Positions 1 to 5,991 of a DNA stretch of 9,510 nucleotides are shown piece by piece. The position numbers and the translations under genes are program-made. The stretch covers positions 1 through 9,510 of the forward strand of contig WRBG01000068.1 in the NCBI GenBank assembly GCA_009784635.1. The letters are read 5' to 3'. The notes under the pieces were generated by a model. It searched no databases. It had not been told where the DNA came from and worked only from the letters and a program-made list of their open reading frames with translations. The stretch is from Bacteroidales bacterium (GTDB taxonomy: Bacteria; Bacteroidota; Bacteroidia; Bacteroidales; UBA932). The stretch's first letter is position 1. Each line of letters begins with the position of its first letter.

Positions 1-1103
1 ATTGGTTTTCTGTATTATATAACTTCTCATGCCGTTATCGTCTTGCTACGATGATCGCTTTTCTTGTTGTGTTTGGGGTTTGTCTTTTGCGGTTTATGTT
101 TTGGGGAACGGAGTTTATTCCCAACATGAACGAGGGAGCGGTCTATATCCGCGCAAGCCTGCCCAACAGTGTCAATCTTGATGAGAGCGTGCGTATTACC
201 AAAGAGATGAAGGCAAAACTCCAAAAGTTCGACGAAATTGATTTTATCCTCACCCAAACAGGTCGCCCAAACGACGGCACCGACCCGACAGGCTTTTTTA
301 ACATCGAATTTCACGCCGAGTTGAAACCAAAAAAAGAATGGAAACGAAAAATATCTAAAAACGAATTAATCAATCAGATACAAGATTCGCTCTCCATCTA
401 TCCGGGGATAATCCTTGCCTTCTCGCAACCCATTCAAGACAACGTGGAAGAGTATGTTGCAGGGGTTAAAAGCGCCCTTGTGATTAAGGTTTTCGGCAAC
501 GACCTCCACGAATTAGAAGCCACCGCCGACAAAATTGCCGCAGCCATTAAAGAGGTGCGCGGTATTGAAGATGTGAATGTGTTTCGTTCGATAGGGCTGC
601 CCGAACTGCAAATAAGGCCGCAGGAGATAAAAATGGCGCAGTATGCCGTTTCCATGGCAGATGCTCAGGCGGTTATTGAAATGGCGATTGGCGGCAAGGC
701 GGCAACCACTTTTTATGAAGACGAGCGCACTTTCGATGTCATGCTGCGTTTTGAACAGCAGTTCCGCAGCGATGAGCAAAAAATCGGCGACATGTTGATT
801 CCCACTATGGACGGCAAGCAGGTACCGCTTAAAGAAATTGCAGATATAGAATTTGTTACGGGTCCTGCGTTTATCTATCGCGAAGGAAGCAGCCGGTATG
901 TTGGCGTAGGTTTTAGCATCCGCGACCGCGACCTTGGCTCTGCCATTGCCGAAGCACAGGCCAAAGTTGCTGAAAAGGTCAGTTTGCCGGCCGGCAATAA
1001 AATGGAATGGGCAGGCGAATTTGAAAGTCAGCAAAGGGCGACCCAACGCCTCTCCATCGTTTTACCGGCGGTGTTGTTGCTGCTCTTATTCCTGTTTACA
1101 TGA
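1..1103 (+). CDS. CzcA/CusA-family heavy-metal RND efflux pump, middle part (5' partial, ends at frameshift)
   Basis: This is the inner-membrane proton-driven pump subunit of a tripartite heavy-metal (HME-RND) exporter, which normally works with a periplasmic adaptor and an outer-membrane channel. The frame (codons from base 3) is open to the left edge, so the ATG at 51 is internal and roughly the first half of a protein of about 1,040 residues lies outside. The family hallmark GTEFIPNMNEG follows a transmembrane helix and opens the second periplasmic porter region. Later come the conserved stretches RDLGSAIAEAQ and WAGEFESQQRATQRLS, then a hydrophobic helix start (VLPAVLLLLLFLF). The frame stops at TGA 1101-1103 inside that helix, while the missing remainder continues at 1100 in the -1 frame. 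The TM4 proton-relay and metal-selectivity motifs are outside the window, so the metal cannot be assigned. Family assignment is strong. Whether the gene is a pseudogene or carries a sequence error is open. Confidence 0.9.
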   Translation, partial: WFSVLYNFSCRYRLATMIAFLVVFGVCLLRFMFWGTEFIPNMNEGAVYIRASLPNSVNLDESVRITKEMKAKLQKFDEIDFILTQTGRPNDGTDPTGFFNIEFHAELKPKKEWKRKISKNELINQIQDSLSIYPGIILAFSQPIQDNVEEYVAGVKSALVIKVFGNDLHELEATADKIAAAIKEVRGIEDVNVFRSIGLPELQIRPQEIKMAQYAVSMADAQAVIEMAIGGKAATTFYEDERTFDVMLRFEQQFRSDEQKIGDMLIPTMDGKQVPLKEIADIEFVTGPAFIYREGSSRYVGVGFSIRDRDLGSAIAEAQAKVAEKVSLPAGNKMEWAGEFESQQRATQRLSIVLPAVLLLLLFLFT

Positions 1104-1549
1104 ACTTTGGCACGGTAAAAGACACCCTCATCGCCGCAAGCGCTTTCCCTTACGCCTTCATCGGCGGATTTATCTCGTTGTGGATATCGGGCATTCCGTT
1201 TGGCATATCGGCGGGCATTGGTTTTGTCATTCTGTTTGGAATTATCGCCACCAATTCTATCCTGCTTACCTCGACAATGAAAATGCTGCTGCAACAAAGC
1301 CGTAACCTCGAATATGCCATCAACGAAGCGGTACGCATTCGCTTGCGCGCCTTGCTGATGATTACGCTGATGGGGTCGGTGGGCCTACTCCCCGCCGCCA
1401 TTTCCACAGGAATGGGTTCCGAGATACAAAAACCGTTGGCAATTATGATTGTAGGGGGTATCTTAATTTGTATGATACTGTCGTTTACGGTGCTGCCGCA
1501 GGTATTTTATTTTGTGTATAGGGCGGATAAAAGATTTAGAAACTGTTAA
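1100..1549 (+). CDS. CzcA/CusA-family RND efflux pump, C-terminal part (separated by frameshift)
   Basis: This 149-residue frame holds the last part of the same heavy-metal RND pump: the C-terminal transmembrane bundle. It aligns directly after the upstream fragment, with no protein sequence missing except about one residue at the junction. Family landmarks are PYAFIGGFISLW, ISAGIGFVILFGI, the RLRALLM loop, LPAAISTGMGSEIQKPLA and the final helix reaching LPQVFYFVYR. Its ATG (1100-1102) overlaps the upstream stop as ATGA, which would allow translational coupling. However, the protein would start in the middle of a membrane helix, so this is more likely a broken single gene than a designed two-subunit pump. 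Adding one T to the TTT run at 1095-1097 would give LFYMNF and restore one continuous frame. The end at TAA 1547-1549 fits the usual family end. Confidence 0.88.
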   Translation: MNFGTVKDTLIAASAFPYAFIGGFISLWISGIPFGISAGIGFVILFGIIATNSILLTSTMKMLLQQSRNLEYAINEAVRIRLRALLMITLMGSVGLLPAAISTGMGSEIQKPLAIMIVGGILICMILSFTVLPQVFYFVYRADKRFRNC

Positions 1550-1587
1550 AGACGCTTCTTGAATATCTGTTTGATTGGGAGCAGGTG

Positions 1588-1618
1588 TTTGTAGAAAAGA
1601 TATTTTTACTACCTTTGC
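1588..1618 (+). promoter_or_regulatory. Bacteroidetes-type promoter for tRNA-Val
   Basis: TACCTTTGC at 1610-1618 is a perfect match to the Bacteroidetes primary-sigma -7 element TAnnTTTG. It is preceded by TTTG at 1588-1591, leaving an 18-base spacer, close to the published optimum of about 19 for the -33 element. The expected transcription start, several bases downstream, falls just ahead of the tRNA 5' end at 1628, giving a very short leader as expected for a tRNA gene. Confidence 0.75.
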
Positions 1619-1627
1619 CGCATAAAT

Positions 1628-1702
1628 GGGTTGTTAGCTCAGTTGGTTTAGAGCATTACCTTGACAGGGTAGGGGTCAACGGTTCGAGTCCGCTACAACC
1701 CA
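1628..1702 (+). tRNA. tRNA-Val (anticodon GAC)
   Basis: A 75-base cloverleaf folds by hand. The acceptor stem GGGTTGT (1628-1634) pairs fully with ACAACCC (1695-1701), with discriminator A1702. The D stem is GCTC/GAGC (1637-1640/1651-1654) with GG in the loop. The anticodon stem TTACC/GGTAG (1656-1660/1668-1672) contains one G-U pair and presents loop TTGACAG with anticodon GAC at 1663-1665, decoding the valine codons GUC/GUU. The variable loop has 5 bases and the T-loop TTCGAGT lies at 1683-1689. The T stem AACGG/CCGCT has one A-C mismatch (A1679/C1693, canonical positions 50-64), which is unusual. CCA is not encoded. The gene stands alone with its own promoter. Confidence 0.93.
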
Positions 1703-1777
1703 CGGAGTTGCGTTCGTTGATTGAAATTACGAAGACCTGCGAAACCGTTAGAGCAGGAAGAAGATGACAAATTCCTT

Positions 1778-1900
1778 ATGAAATGGTTTTTTTAAGTATT
1801 GAGACAGTATGCTGTCTTTAAAGGAAGAGCAAGAAGAAAAAAGTATTGGATGTTTACGTTGTTTTACCTTGATCTTTCTAACGGTGTTAATAGTTCTTGA
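1778..1900 (+). pseudogene. N-terminal fragment of a DUF805 membrane protein (in-frame stop, then frameshift)
   Basis: From ATG 1778 the frame reads MKWFF, stop (TAA 1793-1795), then VLRQYAVFKGRARRKKYW and MFTLF, running on to TGA 1898-1900. The pattern of a W-F start, then F-x-GRARR-K-x-YW, is the N-terminal signature of DUF805 (PF05656) proteins. These are small inner-membrane proteins of unknown function. The rest of the protein (LIFLTVLIVLDK onward) continues in the next frame, annotated separately at 1809-2198. Two lesions are therefore visible. One is a stop at codon 6, where AAA (Lys) would be expected and the context is T7-A2. The other is one extra base within TTTTACC at 1862-1868. 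A TTG at 1799 could restart translation after the first stop but not repair the second. I infer a decaying gene or two local sequence errors. Confidence 0.75.
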
Positions 1901-2198
1901 CAAAGTGCTGGGAACGACCTTCAACCTCGACAGACATAGCTGGCGTGGTGCTTTGGTTGTTGCGTTAGTAGGAGGGGATGGTTGGCTTGAGGTAATTTAT
2001 GCTTGGGTACTTTTTGTACCATATTTGGCAGTTTCCTTCCGTCGTCTGCACGACGTTGATAAAAGTGGTTGGTGGAATTTGCTTTTTCTCGTTCCTCTCG
2101 CAGGCTGGATTATTTTGTTAGTATGGAATTGCCGAGAGAGCCAAGTCGGTGAAAACAAGTATGAAGGTAACCCCAAAGACCGGCAAATTTTTATTTGA
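1809..2198 (+). CDS. DUF805 family membrane protein, main (C-terminal) part of a disrupted gene
   Basis: A 129-residue frame whose C-terminal two thirds match DUF805. There is a hydrophobic segment (LIFLTVLIVLDKVLG), a second helix leading into the hallmark FRRLHDVDKSGWWNLL, a third helix (LFLVPLAGWIILLVW), and a polar tail with GENKYEGNP, matching the usual G-x-N-x-[YF/FG]-x-x-P end. The function of the family is not established. The first 18 or so residues (MLSLKEEQEEK...) do not resemble the family and are the out-of-frame reading of the true N-terminus, which lies in the neighbouring frame from 1778. The ATG at 1809 is therefore probably not the ancestral start. The stop TGA (2196-2198) ends just before the amidase gene. 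If made, the protein would lack the conserved GRARRKKYW segment. Confidence 0.7.
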   Translation: MLSLKEEQEEKSIGCLRCFTLIFLTVLIVLDKVLGTTFNLDRHSWRGALVVALVGGDGWLEVIYAWVLFVPYLAVSFRRLHDVDKSGWWNLLFLVPLAGWIILLVWNCRESQVGENKYEGNPKDRQIFI

Positions 2199-2206
2199 CA
2201 ACATAT

Positions 2207-3985
2207 ATGAAAACCAAAATCGCTTCCTTAATCATTGTGCTGACGGCAGTATGTGCTGTGGCTTTTTCCCAAACCTTTACGCCCCCTTTGCCTCCTCCGA
2301 TTACGGAGCTTAGGCTTGTTCGCGGTCAAACCGACACGGTTACTGCTCCCTTGCATATTATAGTGGGCTTAGCGCCCAAAGGTTCCAAGGTGTGGGTGAA
2401 TAAAAAAGAAGTCAAAGTATTTAAAACCGGAAGTTGGGGACATGAATCCAACTTGCGCCCCGGCAATAACCATTTTGAAGTGGAGAGCCAACTCAACGAT
2501 AAAAAAGAGCAGCTGTCTTTCACCGTATTTTACAACAACCGGCCTAGGGTTTTTCCTCCGGCTGACTTAATTCCCGAATCTGTCTCCTTTTTTCCCGAAG
2601 GGAGAAATATTTGGATTATGGAAGGCGAGCCCCTGCAAATTCGCGTAGTAACCAAGTCCGGCGCTCAGGTCAGTTGGTACGATGGAACGCCTTTGTTTGA
2701 ACTGGAAGAAGCCTCCGCAAGGGAGCGGGGGCGCATTGGGCCAAACAGAAGCATCTATCAGGGACTTCGTATCATCAACCGCAACGACAGCCTGTCCCCC
2801 CTCAGCATTGCAGCCGGCGGTGATGTGCGGGTGCATCCCGTAGAAGGGACGATGCGCGTACTCACCCCCGACAGGCCTGTGTCGGTGCGGACGCGCAACG
2901 GGGCCTATCTCAACCAAAGTTGGGGCGGAGACCGTTTGGGCGGCAGCAAAATCAATATGCTCGATTCGGGCATCACCATGCAGGTCATTGGAAAGACAGA
3001 CGCGCTTTACAAAGTGCGGTTAGGCGCCAACCATTCGGCCTATATCCCTCAAAGCGTGGTGGAGTTGTTGCCCGATGGCCACTATGCTCCCGTTTCTGTG
3101 ACAGGCAGTTGGACGGTCAGCACCTCCGGCTCTTTTGACGTAATATCCATTCCCCTCTCTGCCCGTCATCCCTACACCATTTATCAAGAGGTGGAACCCA
3201 ATCGTTTGGTGGTTGACCTGTACGGCGTGGTTTGCAACTCCAACTGGATTACCCAGCGATTGAATGTAAAAGAGATAAAACGTGTGGACCTCAGACAGAT
3301 TGCGCCCGATGTGTTGCGGTTTGCTATTGATTTAAAGGATAAAAACCCTTGGGGATATACGGTCGCATACAGCAATAATAGTCTGCAAATCAGAATTAAA
3401 CATAAACCCAACCTGTCGAGGGTAGACAGGGGCGATTGGAGCGGTCTGACTTTTGCGGTTGACGCCGGACACGGAGGCGAAGAATCGAGGGGGGCCGTTA
3501 GCCCTGCCGGTTATATCGAACAGTACCAAAACTTAGCCATGTCCTATATGCTCAAGGAGATGTTGGAAAAACGCGGAGCCAAAGTAGTATTGACCCGCCC
3601 CGAAAATAAAAACAGGGACATGAACGAACGCAAAAAGGTGGTCAGCGACCATCAAGCCGACTTCTTGATTTCGATTCACTGCAATGCGGGGGGAAATCCT
3701 TTGCGTGTGGGAGGTACCAGCACCTACTACAAACATATTGGGTATCGTCCTCTAAACGAGACTATTTTGGCGCGACTATTGGAGCTTCCCATACAGGACT
3801 TTGGACTTATCGGCAACTTTAACTTCTCGCTCAACGCTGTTACCGAATGTCCCAATGTGTTGGTCGAAACCCTCTTTATGAGTTCGCTTGCAGATGAAGA
3901 ACTCATTGCAGACCTTGGCTTTCAGCGCAAAATGATGGAAAAGGTCGTTTTGGGTATAGACGATTTTCTCAAATCGGCAAAATAA
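2207..3985 (+). CDS. Secreted N-acetylmuramoyl-L-alanine amidase (Amidase_3), multidomain
   Basis: A zinc amidase that cuts the bond between N-acetylmuramic acid and the L-alanine of the peptide stem in peptidoglycan, in the periplasm. Starting at ATG 2207 gives 592 residues with a clear signal peptide (MKTKIASLII, hydrophobic core, cleavage probably after residue 21, AFS). An upstream in-frame TTG at 2195 is less likely because it overlaps the previous stop and spoils the signal peptide start. The C-terminal Amidase_3 domain (about 415-588) shows VDAGHGG with His422, Glu438 in GYIEQYQN, His491 in ISIHCNA, and Glu554 in VLVETLF: the zinc ligands and catalytic glutamate. Upstream are a beta-rich segment (about 38-95), an SH3-like segment (about 225-290) and an AMIN-like segment (about 310-400); these are weaker calls. 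It is followed after 5 bases by uvrB, so it is probably the first gene of that operon. Confidence 0.9.
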   Translation: MKTKIASLIIVLTAVCAVAFSQTFTPPLPPPITELRLVRGQTDTVTAPLHIIVGLAPKGSKVWVNKKEVKVFKTGSWGHESNLRPGNNHFEVESQLNDKKEQLSFTVFYNNRPRVFPPADLIPESVSFFPEGRNIWIMEGEPLQIRVVTKSGAQVSWYDGTPLFELEEASARERGRIGPNRSIYQGLRIINRNDSLSPLSIAAGGDVRVHPVEGTMRVLTPDRPVSVRTRNGAYLNQSWGGDRLGGSKINMLDSGITMQVIGKTDALYKVRLGANHSAYIPQSVVELLPDGHYAPVSVTGSWTVSTSGSFDVISIPLSARHPYTIYQEVEPNRLVVDLYGVVCNSNWITQRLNVKEIKRVDLRQIAPDVLRFAIDLKDKNPWGYTVAYSNNSLQIRIKHKPNLSRVDRGDWSGLTFAVDAGHGGEESRGAVSPAGYIEQYQNLAMSYMLKEMLEKRGAKVVLTRPENKNRDMNERKKVVSDHQADFLISIHCNAGGNPLRVGGTSTYYKHIGYRPLNETILARLLELPIQDFGLIGNFNFSLNAVTECPNVLVETLFMSSLADEELIADLGFQRKMMEKVVLGIDDFLKSAK

Positions 3986-3990
3986 AAGCC

Positions 3991-5991
3991 ATGCAGTTTA
4001 AGTTGGTAGCCCCATATTCCCCCGCCGGCGACCAGCCCGAAGCGATTGACCGGTTGTGCGAAGTGTTCAACGGCGGACTGACCGCGGCCACGCTGCTGGG
4101 CGTAACCGGCTCGGGCAAAACCTTTACCATGGCCAACGTGGTGGAACGGCTGCAACGTCCCACTTTGGTATTGAGCCACAACAAGACCTTAGCCGCCCAG
4201 TTGTACGGAGAGTTCAAGGCCTTTTTCCCCGAAAACGCGGTTGAATATTTTGTGTCCTATTACGATTATTATCAGCCCGAAGCCTACCTGCCCATCACCG
4301 ATACCTACATCGAAAAGGATTTGCAGATTAACGACGAAATCGAAAAATTGAGGTTAAGCGCAGCTTCGGCGCTTTTATCGGGAAGGAGGGATATTATAGT
4401 GGTTTCCAGCGTCTCCTGCCTTTACGGCATTGGCAACCCCGAAGATTTCCACGCCCATACCATTGTAGTCAAGCAGGGGCAGAATATCGGCCGCAACAAA
4501 CTGCTCTATGCCTTGGTAGACAGCCTCTATGCCCGTACCGAATCGGACTTTAAAAGGGGAACTTTTAGGGTTAAGGGCGACACTGTTGACGTTTACTTGG
4601 CCCATGCCGACACCGCCTATCGGATTATTTTTTGGGGAGACAAGGTAGAATCTTTAGAGTGTTTTGACCCGCTGTTCGGCAGTCCGCTCCAAGAGGTGGA
4701 ACAGGTATTGATTTACCCTGCCAATAACTTCTGTACCACCAAAGAGCGTATGCACGCAGCCATCCGCTACATTCAAGACGACTTGCTGCGTCAGTGCGAT
4801 TATTTTAGGGAGGTTGGAAAAGCCTTGGAGGCCGGACGACTCAAACAAAGGGTTGAATTTGACTTGGAAATGATTAAAGAGTTGGGCTATTGTACGGGGA
4901 TAGAAAATTATTCCCGATACTTTGATGGTCGGGAAGCCGGAACCCGCCCTTTTTGCTTGATTGACTATTTTCCCAAGGATTTTTTGTCGATGTTGGACGA
5001 GAGCCACGTTACCCTGCCTCAGGTACGCGCCATGTACGGCGGCGACCGGTCCCGCAAGCAAACCCTTATCGAACACGGCTTTCGACTCCCCGCCGCCGCC
5101 GACAACCGCCCCCTCACCTTTGAAGAATTTGAACAAATCATCGGGCAGCGCGTATTTGTGAGCGCCACTCCGGCCGACTACGAGTTGATGGCTTCCGGAG
5201 GATTGATTATAGAGCAGGTAGTACGCCCCACCGGACTTTTAGACCCGCCCATAGAAGTCAGGCCTACCCGAAACCAAATTGACGACTTGTTGGAAGAAAT
5301 TCAAATCCGCGCACAAAAAGACGAGCGTATTTTGGTAACAACCCTAACCAAACGCATGGCCGAAGAATTGAATAAATATTTGGAACATATAGCAGTGCGC
5401 TGTCGCTACATCCATTCGGACGTGGACACCTTGGAGCGGGTGCAGATTTTGGAGGACTTTCAACGGGGCATGTTTGATGTTTTGATAGGCGTAAACCTGC
5501 TGAGGGAAGGGCTTGATTTGCCGCAAGTTTCCTTGGTCGCTATTCTTGACGCCGACAAAGAAGGCTTTCTCCGCTCCGAGCGGGCGCTGACCCAAACGGC
5601 GGGGCGGGCAGCCCGTAATGTAGACGGGCGGGTGATTATGTATGCCGACACCATTACCGATTCCATGCAACGCACGATGGATGAAACCAACCGCCGCCGC
5701 GACAAACAGATGCGCTACAATGTAGCCCATGGCATCGAACCCAAACAAGTCGAGGGCAGGATTCGTTCCATGATGGAGTACAGAAATTCCGAAGAGGCCA
5801 AGCCGGCTCTTTTGGAAGACCCCGTATGGCAATACATGAGTCTCAAAGATTTGAAGCAGGCCATCGCTTTGGAACGAACCAAAATGGAAGACGCGGCCAA
5901 GGCCCTGAACTTTTTAGAAGCCGCCCGCCACCGCGACACCATGTACGCATTAGAAAAGAGGGTAAAGGAATGGAAGAACATCACCACATAG
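3991..5991 (+). CDS. uvrB: UvrABC excinuclease subunit B
   Basis: UvrB receives damaged DNA from UvrA, verifies the lesion by threading one strand behind its beta-hairpin, and recruits UvrC for incision in nucleotide excision repair. At 666 residues it has the normal length. Walker A GVTGSGKT lies at 37-44. The beta-hairpin region starts at YYDYYQPEAYLP (from residue 90), and SSVSCLYG follows. Motif II is DESH at 336-339, and helicase motif VI is QTAGRAARN at 535-543. The C-terminal UVR domain (about 620-655, LKQAIALERTKMEDAAK), which contacts UvrA and UvrC, is present. All key motifs look intact. ATG 3991 gives the standard MQFKLVAPYSPAGDQP start. It sits 5 bases after the amidase stop, and its last 22 bases contain the start of the RelA-type gene, so these genes are very probably co-transcribed. 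Confidence 0.98.
   Translation: MQFKLVAPYSPAGDQPEAIDRLCEVFNGGLTAATLLGVTGSGKTFTMANVVERLQRPTLVLSHNKTLAAQLYGEFKAFFPENAVEYFVSYYDYYQPEAYLPITDTYIEKDLQINDEIEKLRLSAASALLSGRRDIIVVSSVSCLYGIGNPEDFHAHTIVVKQGQNIGRNKLLYALVDSLYARTESDFKRGTFRVKGDTVDVYLAHADTAYRIIFWGDKVESLECFDPLFGSPLQEVEQVLIYPANNFCTTKERMHAAIRYIQDDLLRQCDYFREVGKALEAGRLKQRVEFDLEMIKELGYCTGIENYSRYFDGREAGTRPFCLIDYFPKDFLSMLDESHVTLPQVRAMYGGDRSRKQTLIEHGFRLPAAADNRPLTFEEFEQIIGQRVFVSATPADYELMASGGLIIEQVVRPTGLLDPPIEVRPTRNQIDDLLEEIQIRAQKDERILVTTLTKRMAEELNKYLEHIAVRCRYIHSDVDTLERVQILEDFQRGMFDVLIGVNLLREGLDLPQVSLVAILDADKEGFLRSERALTQTAGRAARNVDGRVIMYADTITDSMQRTMDETNRRRDKQMRYNVAHGIEPKQVEGRIRSMMEYRNSEEAKPALLEDPVWQYMSLKDLKQAIALERTKMEDAAKALNFLEAARHRDTMYALEKRVKEWKNITT

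Noticed and set aside
513..1046. 177-codon ORF on the - strand
   Set aside because: It lies antisense within the conserved CzcA-type coding sequence and has no recognisable domain; it is a shadow of the + strand codon pattern.
1092..1103. Programmed -1 ribosomal frameshift in czcA
   Set aside because: No slippery heptamer at the junction, no obvious stimulatory structure read by eye, and no precedent known to me in RND pumps.
934..1305. 123-codon + strand ORF spanning the czcA frameshift
   Set aside because: It is in the third frame, rich in Arg/His/Pro as expected for a shadow, and matches neither pump fragment.
1736..1757. CCTGC/GCAGG inverted repeat downstream of the tRNA as a terminator
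   Set aside because: Five-base stem with a 12-base loop and no following T-tract; too weak to call.
1585..1767. 60-codon + strand ORF over the tRNA
   Set aside because: It reads through the promoter and the full tRNA-Val gene; its peptide is simply the translated cloverleaf.
5344..5832. 162-codon ORF on the - strand inside uvrB
   Set aside because: Entirely antisense to conserved uvrB motifs, including motif VI; no protein family features.
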